A stretch of DNA of 61,122 nt from assembly GCA_030054095.1 (NCBI GenBank), contig JASGCO010000013.1:34008-95129 (forward strand), read 5' to 3'. Below the pieces are notes generated by a model that was not told where the DNA came from, ran no database searches, and saw only the letters and a list, made by a program, of their open reading frames with translations. This DNA comes from Sediminibacterium sp. GTDB lineage: Bacteria; Bacteroidota; Bacteroidia; B-17B0; Aurantibacillaceae. The translations under genes were made by a program, and so were the position numbers. Each line of letters opens with the position of its first letter. The first letter of the stretch is position 1. This document shows positions 16,366-25,640 of this stretch, piece by piece.

Positions 16366-17487
16366 ATGATTTTAAAAGATTTAAGCCTTGTTAATTTTAA
16401 AAACTACGCGCAATTTGATGCCAGTTTCTGCAGCAGGATCAATTGCTTTGTAGGCAATAACGGCATGGGTAAAACCAATCTGTTGGATGCTATCCACTAT
16501 CTTACATTTTGTAAAAGTTATTTTAACCCGGTGGACAGTCAGAATATTTCCTACGATGAATCTTTCTTCGTAATTCAGGGCACTATCGAAAAACATCATG
16601 AAGCCATAGAACTGTATTGCGCTATAAAACGAAATCAGAAAAAAGTATTTAAACGCAATAAAAAAGAGTACGAAAAACTAAGTGATCACATTGGCAGTTT
16701 TCCTATGGTAATGATTAGTCCTGGCGACAGTGAACTGATTGCCGGCACGAGTGAATTACGCCGTAAATTTGTGGATAGCATTATTTCTCAGTACGATAAA
16801 GTTTACCTCGATCACTTAATTGCCTACACCAGAGTAGTAAAACAACGTAACGCGCTTTTAAAACAGTTTGCGGAATCAAAAACGTTTGATTCAGTTACTC
16901 TGGATATATGGGATGATCAGCTAGCGCTTTATGGCTCTAAGTTACTCGATATCCGCAAACAATTTCTTGACCAGTTTATCCCTTTGTTTAATGAGCACTA
17001 CCACTATATCAGCAACAGCCGCGAAACAGTGAACATTGGCTACGAAAACAGTTTAAAACAAAGAGATTTTAAACAAGCCCTCATTGCCAGTTTACCCAAA
17101 GACCGCGTTTTGCAATATACTGGTGTCGGGCCGCACAAAGACGACCTTGATTTTGAATTAAACGGGCAGGAATTAAAAAAATTCGCGTCTCAGGGTCAGC
17201 AAAAATCGTTCTTACTTGCCTTAAAACTGGCGCAGTTTGATTTTTTGGCGGATAAAAAAAACATGAAACCCTTACTCCTTCTGGATGACGTGTACGATAA
17301 ACTGGATGAGGAACGCTTTACTAAACTGATTGAACGGGTTAGTTCAAACCAGTTTGGTCAGGTATTTATTACCGACACGCACCCCGAACGCATGCAGGAG
17401 CTCTTTAAAAACAAAGCCGTGGAGTGCCGTTTTTTCAGAATCGAATCGGGTTGCCTGAAACCGGAGCACACTCCCGAAAACGCATAA
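16366..17487 (+). CDS. recF: DNA replication and repair protein RecF
   Basis: This 373-residue SMC-like ATPase acts with RecO/RecR to load RecA at single-strand gaps. Walker A is VGNNGMGKTNLL near residue 30, the RecF-specific SPGDSELIAG and RRKFVDS follow, the signature motif is ASQGQQKSFLLALKLAQ, and Walker B is LLLLDDVYDKLD. The N-terminal LVNFKNY is typical. Length is normal. recR lies in the same window (57800) but is unlinked. A TAACTTTA box ends about 40 nt upstream. Confidence 0.96.
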   Translation: MILKDLSLVNFKNYAQFDASFCSRINCFVGNNGMGKTNLLDAIHYLTFCKSYFNPVDSQNISYDESFFVIQGTIEKHHEAIELYCAIKRNQKKVFKRNKKEYEKLSDHIGSFPMVMISPGDSELIAGTSELRRKFVDSIISQYDKVYLDHLIAYTRVVKQRNALLKQFAESKTFDSVTLDIWDDQLALYGSKLLDIRKQFLDQFIPLFNEHYHYISNSRETVNIGYENSLKQRDFKQALIASLPKDRVLQYTGVGPHKDDLDFELNGQELKKFASQGQQKSFLLALKLAQFDFLADKKNMKPLLLLDDVYDKLDEERFTKLIERVSSNQFGQVFITDTHPERMQELFKNKAVECRFFRIESGCLKPEHTPENA

Positions 17488-17538
17488 TGTTGTTATTTAC
17501 TTTTAATAATTAGAAGGCTCTTTTCAATCTACAGTCCT

Positions 17539-17546
17539 TAATTTTG
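17539..17546 (+). promoter_or_regulatory. TAnnTTTG promoter box of thyA
   Basis: TAATTTTG, exact consensus, 27 nt before the thyA ATG at 17574. Confidence 0.5.
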
Positions 17547-17573
17547 TATTTGTAATTTCTTTATTCCCGCCTT

Positions 17574-18368
17574 ATGCAACAATATCATCAGTTACTGGAT
17601 CATGTATTAACTCACGGTGTAAAAAAAGAAGACCGTACCGGCACCGGAACTATCAGTGTTTTCGGTTACCAGATGCGTTTTAACCTGAAAGATGGTTTTC
17701 CGTTACTGACAACCAAAAAACTGCATACCAAATCCATTATCCATGAATTGCTTTGGTTTTTGAAAGGGGATACGAATATTGCCTACCTGAAAGAAAATGG
17801 TGTAAGTATATGGGATGAATGGGCCGATGAAAACGGAAACCTTGGTCCTGTTTATGGTTACCAGTGGCGGAGCTGGCCAACACCTGACGGCCGACACATT
17901 GATCAGATATCGCAGGTAATAGAAATGATTAAAAAAAATCCGGATTCGCGCCGGCTTATTGTAAGCGCCTGGAATGTGGCTGACATCAACTCTATGAAGC
18001 TTCCGCCCTGTCACGCGTTCTTTCAGTTTTACGTAGCTAACGGCGAATTAAGTTGCCAGCTTTACCAACGCAGTGCCGATATATTTCTGGGTGTTCCGTT
18101 TAATATCGCCTCTTATGCCTTATTAACCATGATGGTAGCTCAGGTATGTAATCTTAAAGTTGGCGAATTTGTGCATACCCTTGGCGACGCTCATATTTAT
18201 TCGAATCATATTGAGCAGGCCAAACTTCAGTTAAGCCGCGATTGCAGACCCTTACCGCAACTAAAGATTAATCCTTCGGTAACTTCCATTTTTGATTTTT
18301 CGTTTGGCGATTTTTCATTGGAAAATTACGACCCGCATCCACATATAAAAGCACCCGTGGCAGTATAA
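17574..18368 (+). CDS. thyA: Thymidylate synthase
   Basis: The 264-residue folate-dependent enzyme converts dUMP to dTMP (EC 2.1.1.45). It shows [11 protein letters not shown], the catalytic nucleophile in [12 protein letters not shown] (Cys146, the same number as in E. coli), the [19 protein letters not shown] dUMP site and [12 protein letters not shown]. Length is identical to E. coli ThyA. It lies 86 bp after recF with its own promoter box, and appears monocistronic. ThyX is not seen in the window. Confidence 0.97.
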   Translation: MQQYHQLLDHVLTHGVKKEDRTGTGTISVFGYQMRFNLKDGFPLLTTKKLHTKSIIHELLWFLKGDTNIAYLKENGVSIWDEWADENGNLGPVYGYQWRSWPTPDGRHIDQISQVIEMIKKNPDSRRLIVSAWNVADINSMKLPPCHAFFQFYVANGELSCQLYQRSADIFLGVPFNIASYALLTMMVAQVCNLKVGEFVHTLGDAHIYSNHIEQAKLQLSRDCRPLPQLKINPSVTSIFDFSFGDFSLENYDPHPHIKAPVAV

Positions 18369-18570
18369 ACGAATCTGACAGGGACTAAACCTCCCTATTC
18401 AGTCTAAATAGTCTATTACCGTTTATTAACTGAACCATTGTTTCAGCTTTGGTTCGTGACAGTACGTTTTTATACTGCTTTTAATCAGTTTTTTTAATGC
18501 GTAATACTGACTTAGCGCATTCGTGTTCAACCCAAGGCTTGTTATTTTAGGCTTTTTAAATCCATACTGC

Positions 18571-19467
18571 ATGATTACAGAATTTAATCCGTCCCGAATT
18601 TTAGTCCCTACCGATTTCAGTGACATTTCCAAACTGGCTATAGATTTAGCTGCTACCTTTTCTAAGTTCAGTAAAACGGAAATTCACTTATTACATGTCT
18701 ATCACGAAAGCCACGTGGTTAAGGCACTTTTTATGCCGGAAGTTACCCGCCAGCAACAGGAAGCCATCACCGCCGGTTTAAAAGCCGGAATGGAAAAACT
18801 AAAGGAAGAATTAAAAAGTCAGTACGGTATTGATGCGCACGTTATTATGAAAGAAGGGAATCCTAAAAAGGAAATCATACGTACTGCTCAGGAAATAGAA
18901 GCCGGTTTAATTGCCATGGGCACACACGGGTATTCACCCATGGAAGAATTGTTTATTGGCAGTAATACACTAAAAGTTATATCCAATGCGCCCTGTCCTG
19001 TTATTTCATCAAGTACAACCTCCAATCCCGAAGGGTTTAAACATATTTTGTTACCCATTGATACTAGCAGTCATGCCCGTCAAAAAGTAAAATTTGCCAC
19101 CCAACTGGCCAAAACCTTTCAGGCTGATATACATGCAGTAGCATTACTAACCAAATCGGAGAGCCATCATGAAGCCAGTTTAAAAATGATGCTGAGTCAG
19201 GTTAAAAAATTTGCTGCCAGCAGTAGCGTTAATGTTATTACAGATGTAAAACGCGATGTTAGTAACCGTGCCGAAGCAACCATTGACTATGCCAAAACAC
19301 AGAATTGCGATCTGATTATTATTATGGCCGATCAGGATACCGAAATCAGTAATATTCATCTTGGGCCTTATAAACAACAGATTTTACACCGAAGCCATAT
19401 CCCGGTTATTACGCTTCAGCCCAAAGAACTCTCTGAAAACACGAATCTGATTATGTTTGGCACCTGA
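18571..19467 (+). CDS. Tandem universal stress protein (UspA family)
   Basis: ATG 18571 is chosen because the family starts with a strand such as RILVPTDFS just after the N-terminus; the GTG at 18523 would add an atypical tail. The protein is 298 residues with two Usp domains. The first (about 1-145) has PTDFSDISKLA and an intact ATP motif GTHGYSPMEELFIGS (G-2X-G-9X-G-S). The second (about 155-290) has HILLPIDTSSHA, but its nucleotide motif is degenerate (ADQDTEISNIHLGPY), so probably only the first half binds ATP. Function is in stress survival by family membership; the target is unknown. Confidence 0.88.
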   Translation: MITEFNPSRILVPTDFSDISKLAIDLAATFSKFSKTEIHLLHVYHESHVVKALFMPEVTRQQQEAITAGLKAGMEKLKEELKSQYGIDAHVIMKEGNPKKEIIRTAQEIEAGLIAMGTHGYSPMEELFIGSNTLKVISNAPCPVISSSTTSNPEGFKHILLPIDTSSHARQKVKFATQLAKTFQADIHAVALLTKSESHHEASLKMMLSQVKKFAASSSVNVITDVKRDVSNRAEATIDYAKTQNCDLIIIMADQDTEISNIHLGPYKQQILHRSHIPVITLQPKELSENTNLIMFGT

Positions 19468-19508
19468 TGTGGATACGCAATTAGCATCACCTTGTTTTAT
19501 GGATAAGA

Positions 19509-21017
19509 TTACTTTACCCCGCCCATCAGCTTTTTCATCAACGGATAGGTGGCTATTACTATAATGCCAATGATAAGCGAATACAATCCTAGCTGTCCGT
19601 AGCCTTGAGTATAGACCATTAACTTCTGTGCATTATCGGCATTTTCGGAAGCATTGGCAATATTAGCACCCAGCAGTCCGGCAAAGTATTGTCCGTAGGC
19701 ACTGGCAAGGAACCACATTCCCATAATAACCGCCTGCAATTTCTGAGGAGATAATTTTGTCATAATGGACATCCCTATCGGGGAAAGGCATAACTCTCCA
19801 AAAGTGATCACAAACCACCCCATTGTAAACACATCGAGCGAACTAAGACCATTTGCATCCGCAAAAAAGCGCGTCGCGTAAAAAATATAAAAGCCCCCGG
19901 AAAGGAACAAAAACCCCAACCCAAATTTTACGATGGTATTGGGTTCCGCTTTTCGCTTATTCAGCCATATCCACAACAATCCTAACAACGTAGCAAACAC
20001 AATAACAAAAAGAGAATTAGCGGAGTTATTTACACCATTCGGATCCAGTTTCATTCCCAATACATAATCGTTAAGGTTATTGGCCGCAAATAAACTCAAT
20101 GAACCGCCACTCTGCTCAAAAAATGCCCAGAAGAAAATAGAAAGAATCATAAACAGCAAAGCGGCAATCAGTTTTTTATTCTGCACCGCGTCAAAATGCC
20201 GCATTTCATAAATCACATACACTACCGATAAGGGGCCAATGGTGTACATGAATATATCGGTGTACTCTGTATGCGACACCATCAGAATAATCAGAGGAAT
20301 GATAACGATGGAGCCGGCAAAGGTCAGGTATTCTGCCATACGGCGTTTTGCATCGGGCCAATGTTGCAGGGGAGATAAGCCGATCGGACCAAGGCTTTTC
20401 TGTGTGCGCACAAACGTTAGTAAACTCACACACATTACAACTGCTGCCAATCCAAACGCAACATTCCAGCGCAACGTTTGAGGAATTGCCTCTCCAAACA
20501 ACTCTCCTTTACCAATGGCTACACAAAAATACCCTCCCAGTAACGCACCCAGATTAACCCCCGCGTAAAATAACGAAAATCCCGCGTCCACACGGTTATC
20601 CCCATCCTTATACAAATTACCTACAATGGTGGATATGTTGGGTTTAAAGAAGCCGGTTCCTACAATATTAAATGCTATGCCGGTAAAGAAAAACGTTTTG
20701 GGATCAAGGGCAAGCACTATGCTGCCAACAATCATTAATAACCCACCCCAAAACAAGGATCGACGCTTTCCCAATATCTTATCAGCAAACAGACCTCCTA
20801 CAAAAGTGAAGGCGTAAACAAAAGCTTGTGTAGCACCGTATTGCAGGTTAGCAACACCATCGGGCATTGCCAGTTGGGTTACCATAAAGTAGATGAGCAT
20901 ACCCCGCATTCCGTAAAACGAAAAGCGTTCCCACATCTCACTAAAAAATAAGTACCACAGTTGCCTGGGGTACTTACCTTTAAAATTCTGAATTTGCTCC
21001 AGTGTTTGCGTAGTCAT
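19509..21017 (-). CDS. POT/PTR family proton-coupled peptide transporter, copy 1
   Basis: This is a 502-residue, about 14-helix member of the major facilitator superfamily. The diagnostic EMWERFSFYG (ExxERF motif of proton binding) is at helix 1, followed by GGLFADKILGKRR, the FKPNIST region and GELCLSPIGMSI. It imports di- or tripeptides with protons across the inner membrane. It lies 2 bp after a paralogue (21020-22540), clearly a tandem duplication followed by divergence. A third paralogue is at 53848. Substrate preference is not decidable. Confidence 0.92.
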   Translation of the reverse strand: MTTQTLEQIQNFKGKYPRQLWYLFFSEMWERFSFYGMRGMLIYFMVTQLAMPDGVANLQYGATQAFVYAFTFVGGLFADKILGKRRSLFWGGLLMIVGSIVLALDPKTFFFTGIAFNIVGTGFFKPNISTIVGNLYKDGDNRVDAGFSLFYAGVNLGALLGGYFCVAIGKGELFGEAIPQTLRWNVAFGLAAVVMCVSLLTFVRTQKSLGPIGLSPLQHWPDAKRRMAEYLTFAGSIVIIPLIILMVSHTEYTDIFMYTIGPLSVVYVIYEMRHFDAVQNKKLIAALLFMILSIFFWAFFEQSGGSLSLFAANNLNDYVLGMKLDPNGVNNSANSLFVIVFATLLGLLWIWLNKRKAEPNTIVKFGLGFLFLSGGFYIFYATRFFADANGLSSLDVFTMGWFVITFGELCLSPIGMSIMTKLSPQKLQAVIMGMWFLASAYGQYFAGLLGANIANASENADNAQKLMVYTQGYGQLGLYSLIIGIIVIATYPLMKKLMGGVK

Positions 21018-21019
21018 AA

Positions 21020-22540
21020 CTAAGCAGAGGCATTGGCGCCAGTATTTTTTTCGTCCATCATTTTTTCGAGTTTAGAACTCAACACGAACAGGATGGCAGC
21101 GGCAATACCTGTCATAACAATAAACAACATGAAAAATTCATACAGATTTGTAATCTGCATACCCATAAACGAAGGATATTCTACGGGTGTGGTACTTGCA
21201 GGATCTGGCGTAGGAGGAATTAAAGCGCTTAATGTTCCCGCAAACTTATTAGCCGCGGCATTTGCTAAAAACCAGGTTCCCATCATTAAGGAAGACAAAC
21301 GCAAAGGTGCCAGTTTAGACACCATTGATAATCCGATTGGCGACAAACATAATTCGCCCATTGTATGAATGATATAAAGTGAGAACAACCACAGCATGCT
21401 TACTTTTTCAGAAGCGCCTAATCCTTTTACCGGAATGGCAATGATAACATACCCTAAAGCGACCAAAGCCAAACCGATGGCCATTTTTTTAGGTGAAGAT
21501 GGTTCCATTTTGCGTTTATATAATGCTCCCCAAAGGATGGAGAATAGTGGCGCCAGTAAAATAACCGCTAATGGGTTCACTGATTGGAAATAAGAAGCGG
21601 GCATCTCTGTTCCCATAATTTCACGATCCGTTTGACGGTCGGCGAAAAGGGTTAAAGAAGCACCTGCCTGTTCAAATGCGCCCCAGAAAAAGATCACAAA
21701 GAAAGCAAGGATAAATACCACTATGATACGGTTACGTTCCAGTTTGGTTAGACTCTTATCGCTGAGAATAACAACAGGCATAACAATCATAGCACCATAA
21801 ATAAAATAGCTGATAAGGTCGGTTTCTGATTTAAACATTTGTTTAAAGTTGAGCATAAAGAAAATCAGAGCAATTGAACCTGCAATCAGCAACATACTTT
21901 TCACATCCAGTTTTTTTACCGGCAATCCAATTTCCTTTCCTTCCTCTGACACAAGGTATTGTTTCTGATAAATAATGAAACATACCAAACTCACGACCAT
22001 TCCTATACACGCGGCAAGAAATCCCCATTTAAAATCCATAGATCCACATACCAACGGAGAGAAGAATGCTCCCAAATTAATCCCCATGTAAAAAATAGTA
22101 AACGCGCTATCAATACGGCGGTCGCCGGCAGGATATAACTGACCAACCATTGTAGAAATATTTGGTTTAAAAAATCCATTTCCAATAATAAGAGCGGTTA
22201 ACCCTGCCCACATAATGGTAACACCTCCTGTAGCGCCTACAGAAGCGCTTAAAAACATACAAAACTGTCCTATGGCCATTAAGAACCCTCCAATAATGAT
22301 ACTGCGGCGGTTTCCTAAAAACTTATCACATAAATAGCCGCCTAAAAGCGGAGTCAGGTAAACCAACCCTGTATAACTTCCATAAATTTCGGAAGCATCT
22401 TTATCCTGCATCATTAACACTTTGGTCATGAACAAAATAAAGATCGCGCGCATTCCGTAATAACTGAAGCGCTCCCACATTTCGGTGAAAAATAAAAAGT
22501 AAAGTCCTTTTGGATGTCCCTGTTTCGACACTTGTTCCAT
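21020..22540 (-). CDS. POT/PTR family proton-coupled peptide transporter, copy 2
   Basis: The protein has 506 residues with EMWERFSYYG at helix 1, LGGYLCDKFLGNRR, NGFFKPNISTMVGQLYP and TMGELCLSPIGLSMVSKL. It is the first gene of a two-gene POT unit, with copy 1 starting 2 bp downstream, so they are co-transcribed. The two copies are similar throughout but differ in the loop after helix 6 and in the C-terminal tail. TATTTTTA and TAACTTTA stretches lie in the 40-80 nt before the ATG, but no exact TAnnTTTG. Confidence 0.92.
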   Translation of the reverse strand: MEQVSKQGHPKGLYFLFFTEMWERFSYYGMRAIFILFMTKVLMMQDKDASEIYGSYTGLVYLTPLLGGYLCDKFLGNRRSIIIGGFLMAIGQFCMFLSASVGATGGVTIMWAGLTALIIGNGFFKPNISTMVGQLYPAGDRRIDSAFTIFYMGINLGAFFSPLVCGSMDFKWGFLAACIGMVVSLVCFIIYQKQYLVSEEGKEIGLPVKKLDVKSMLLIAGSIALIFFMLNFKQMFKSETDLISYFIYGAMIVMPVVILSDKSLTKLERNRIIVVFILAFFVIFFWGAFEQAGASLTLFADRQTDREIMGTEMPASYFQSVNPLAVILLAPLFSILWGALYKRKMEPSSPKKMAIGLALVALGYVIIAIPVKGLGASEKVSMLWLFSLYIIHTMGELCLSPIGLSMVSKLAPLRLSSLMMGTWFLANAAANKFAGTLSALIPPTPDPASTTPVEYPSFMGMQITNLYEFFMLFIVMTGIAAAILFVLSSKLEKMMDEKNTGANASA

Positions 22541-22619
22541 AGTTAATTGTTTCGTTAAAGTTAGGCGCTAAAAATAAGGTTTATATTTAAGTAAAGCAAT
22601 TCTAAGGGGCATTTAATCC

Positions 22620-23234
22620 CTATACCATTCCTATTACTTCCATCCTGGTGCGGAATAGTTTTTTCTGCTGCTCGAGCAACTGATCTTCGTGGTGTTTTTT
22701 AATAGTAAAATAAATACTCATCTCTTCCGCGTAATCCTGCTCTTCGAGTTTACAATCGCATTGTTTTAGTAAACGCATCACTTCACTTGTTAAATCGGCA
22801 GGAAAGTTTATTCTGTAACGGAACTGGATAAACGCTTCTTCAATGGTTGCATTATTCAACGCGTCGGCAGCAGCCAGCTTGTATGCGTTTATCAATCCGG
22901 GTACGCCTAATAAGGTTCCTCCAAAATAACGCACCACCACAACCAATACATTCGTCAGATCTTTACTTTGTATTTGTCCGTATATAGGGCGTCCGGCACT
23001 ACCCGATGGCTCACCATCATCATTAACTCGGTACCGTTGCTTATCTGCTCCCAAACGCCAGGCATAACAATGATGATTCGCCTGAGGATGATCTTTACGA
23101 AGTCCCGCCAGATATTCTTTAATTTCATCTTCTGTTTTTACAGGAAAAACAAAAGCCAGAAATTTACTTCCCCGATCACGGAAAACACCTTCGGCGGACT
23201 TACTGACAGTAAAGTATGAATCGGAAAACAACAT
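22620..23234 (-). CDS. yigZ: YigZ/IMPACT family protein
   Basis: The 204-residue protein has an N-terminal UPF0029/Impact domain with KSRGSKFLAF-like (RDRGSKFLAFVFPV), HHCYAWRLG, RVNDDGEPSGSAGRPI and VVVVRYFGGTLLGVPGL, followed by a ferredoxin-fold C-terminal DUF1949-type domain. Bacterial YigZ proteins are of unclear function; a link to translation regulation by analogy with yeast YIH1 is an inference. It overlaps the DMT transporter gene by one base (TAATG), so it is translated with it. Confidence 0.9.
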   Translation of the reverse strand: MLFSDSYFTVSKSAEGVFRDRGSKFLAFVFPVKTEDEIKEYLAGLRKDHPQANHHCYAWRLGADKQRYRVNDDGEPSGSAGRPIYGQIQSKDLTNVLVVVVRYFGGTLLGVPGLINAYKLAAADALNNATIEEAFIQFRYRINFPADLTSEVMRLLKQCDCKLEEQDYAEEMSIYFTIKKHHEDQLLEQQKKLFRTRMEVIGMV

Positions 23235-24127
23235 TACAAAGCAATAAAAAATATGGCGGCTACGGCTAATGCTATCCCTAAAACATTAAGGAAAGAAAGT
23301 CGTTCTCTATACACCAGAAACCCCAGAAGCGCTGCCAGTACCACATTAGACACGTTCAATAAAGGAAATAATTCCGCGCTGCTCATTAACCCAGATTCAA
23401 GAGATTTAAAAATGAAATAAATACTAAAGTAATTGGGAATACCAAGAATAATGCCACCAATCAGTGCCTTTAGCGCATCCGTTCGCCCGGTTAATGGTAA
23501 CGACAGGGACCATCTGGGCTGAATGTAACCTGCCAGCACTAAAATTAATCCAAAAGCAAAAGCGGATATAAAGGTACAGGTCGTAAAATTACGGCTATCA
23601 ACCGGAGAGTGGATGTAATAGGCATTAGCGGCATTAATCACAATGTCTATTAACCCACTGCCTATAAAAACGGTGACGGGTAACCATACATAACTACGGT
23701 TACTTTTTTCACTTCCTGAGGTTATACGTGTTGTGAGATAAACCGATACCATAGCGAGTATAATTCCCAATCCTTTAAAAAAAGTTAGTTGCTGATGAAG
23801 AACCAGTATAGAAAACAAAACAGGCATTGCCACACTCATTTTATTGGCCACGGAGGCTGTAGCAATACTGATTTTTTGAGTTGTTTGGGAAATAAGGTAA
23901 AAAATAACAATAAACAATAGTCCCAAAGGAAAAGCCACTTTTAGCCATGAGGCCTGTAGTATCATAGGCAAATCAAAAGAGGTTCCTGCAAAAAGGATCC
24001 CTGTGAGTGCCGCCGTAAAGTAGTTTACCATAATGGCATAAAACGTATTTACTTTATAGCGGCTAAACCACTTAAATACCAGCAATAAAAAAACACCGGT
24101 AACAATGGTTAACAGGATATACACCAT
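23234..24127 (-). CDS. EamA/DMT superfamily transporter
   Basis: The 297-residue protein has ten hydrophobic helices in two homologous halves and no large soluble domain, typical of drug/metabolite exporters of the EamA type. The C-terminal SAELFPLLNVSNVVLAALLGF and FLVYRERLSFLNVLGIAL match the second EamA repeat. The substrate is unknown. It is the middle gene of symporter-DMT-yigZ: 3 bp after the dicarboxylate symporter and overlapping yigZ by 1 bp. Confidence 0.87.
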   Translation of the reverse strand: MVYILLTIVTGVFLLLVFKWFSRYKVNTFYAIMVNYFTAALTGILFAGTSFDLPMILQASWLKVAFPLGLLFIVIFYLISQTTQKISIATASVANKMSVAMPVLFSILVLHQQLTFFKGLGIILAMVSVYLTTRITSGSEKSNRSYVWLPVTVFIGSGLIDIVINAANAYYIHSPVDSRNFTTCTFISAFAFGLILVLAGYIQPRWSLSLPLTGRTDALKALIGGIILGIPNYFSIYFIFKSLESGLMSSAELFPLLNVSNVVLAALLGFLVYRERLSFLNVLGIALAVAAIFFIAL

Positions 24128-24130
24128 GTT

Positions 24131-25471
24131 TTAAAATTTTTCTCCTTCCAGTTTGGCTACAACCGCACTGGCTACCGCGTTCCCTATAACGTTGGTCGCG
24201 CTTCGTCCCATATCCAGCAACTGATCAACTGCCAGTAACAGCAGCAAGCCTTCTCCGGGAATATTAAACATACTCAACATACCAGCGATAACAACCAGCG
24301 ATGCCCTTGGTACTCCTGCCATTCCCTTACTGGTTACCAGTAAAATCAACATCATTTTAATCTGATCGGCAGTAGAGATATCCATACCGTAACTCTGAGC
24401 GATAAACACGGTGGCAAAGGTCATATACATAATACTGCCATCGAGGTTAAAACTGTACCCCAATGGTAACACAAAGCTCACGATCCGGTTACTGATGCCA
24501 TGCTTTTCAAGCGCTTCAATGGTTTTAGGCATGGCGCTCTCGCTACTTGCTGTACTAAACGCCAGAAGTATCGGTTCCTTAATATCCTTTAGTAAACGGA
24601 TATAATTGACTTTAAAAACCGTGGCAATGGCAAATAAAACGGCAAATACAAAAAAGAGTAAACCACCAAAAAAACAGGCTATCAGATAGACATAGCCGCT
24701 CAAGACATCGAGTCCCTGCTGTATCACAACAGCCGTGATAGCGCCAAATACACCGATGGGGGCAAAATTCATCACATAATTGGTAACCTTAAACATCACA
24801 TGACTTAAGCTATCAAAAGCCCTGATGATGGGTTTTCCATACTCGCCTACTGACGCGGCGGCGATTCCAAAAAACAATGCAAATATCACGATGGGGAGAA
24901 TGTCATTGGCCGCCATACTTCTGATCAAACTTTCGGGAATAACATGATCTATAAAATTTTTAGCGTCCTGCGCGTTGGCTTTAATACCTGTGCTGGCGTT
25001 GGCTTCGGGTAAATCGAGGTGCATTACTTTGCCTGGCTCGAACAGATTTACCAATACCAGCCCCAGTGCCAAAGCAATTAAAGTAGCGGTGGTAAAATAA
25101 ATCATTGTTTTCAGTCCAATCCGTCCTACACTTTTGAAATCGCCGACTTTAGCCACCCCCATTATTAACACAGCCAGCACCAGTGGTGCAATAATCATTT
25201 TAATAAGATGCAGAAAAATATCACTGAGAATAGAGAAATAAGACGCTGTTTTTTTCTTCTGTTCTTTAAATATTTTATTCTCGTAACTGACCAATGCTTT
25301 GGTGACAGCTTGTTTAACTTCGGGTTGCGAATTAACCGACGCTACACTTTCACTGGGTTTATACCTGTTTTTGGTAAGTCCTGTATTAATAACATACCCC
25401 GTTATCAGTCCCAGAAACATAGCAACCACAATCCATATAATTAACCGTCCCGATTTTTTCTTTTCTTTCAT
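24131..25471 (-). CDS. Dicarboxylate/amino acid:cation symporter (DAACS/GltP family)
   Basis: The 446-residue protein has the family motifs: SSESAMPKTIEAL in re-entrant loop 1, GYSFNLDGSIMYM (the NMDG-like signature) in helix 7, and loop 2 plus helix 8 with GMAGVPRASLVV and NVIGNAVASA. About residues 45-70 form a charged extra periplasmic loop. It takes up glutamate/aspartate or C4-dicarboxylates with protons or sodium. It heads the operon with the DMT transporter and yigZ, and has a TATATTTG box at 25518-25525. Confidence 0.93.
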   Translation of the reverse strand: MKEKKKSGRLIIWIVVAMFLGLITGYVINTGLTKNRYKPSESVASVNSQPEVKQAVTKALVSYENKIFKEQKKKTASYFSILSDIFLHLIKMIIAPLVLAVLIMGVAKVGDFKSVGRIGLKTMIYFTTATLIALALGLVLVNLFEPGKVMHLDLPEANASTGIKANAQDAKNFIDHVIPESLIRSMAANDILPIVIFALFFGIAAASVGEYGKPIIRAFDSLSHVMFKVTNYVMNFAPIGVFGAITAVVIQQGLDVLSGYVYLIACFFGGLLFFVFAVLFAIATVFKVNYIRLLKDIKEPILLAFSTASSESAMPKTIEALEKHGISNRIVSFVLPLGYSFNLDGSIMYMTFATVFIAQSYGMDISTADQIKMMLILLVTSKGMAGVPRASLVVIAGMLSMFNIPGEGLLLLLAVDQLLDMGRSATNVIGNAVASAVVAKLEGEKF

Positions 25472-25517
25472 ACTGCAGATAATTCGTTTTTATAGTCTTT
25501 CTCCACTCTTTCAGAAT

Positions 25518-25525
25518 CAAATATA
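25518..25525 (-). promoter_or_regulatory. TAnnTTTG promoter box of the symporter operon
   Basis: TATATTTG on the minus strand (25525-25518), exact consensus, 46 nt before the ATG at 25471; no clear TTG at the proper distance. Confidence 0.45.
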
Positions 25526-25640
25526 CACTTTCGCTCTGTCATACTTTTCCTTATTTAAGGTAATGCCGCATTTCCGTCGTCTTTCCCGTTAAATACAACA
25601 GTACACTGATATAAGAATCTGACTACATCAGCACCTCGCA

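Noticed and set aside
18523..18570. GTG 18523 as start of the universal stress protein
   Set aside because: It adds 16 residues not typical for Usp; ATG 18571 precedes the conserved first strand directly.
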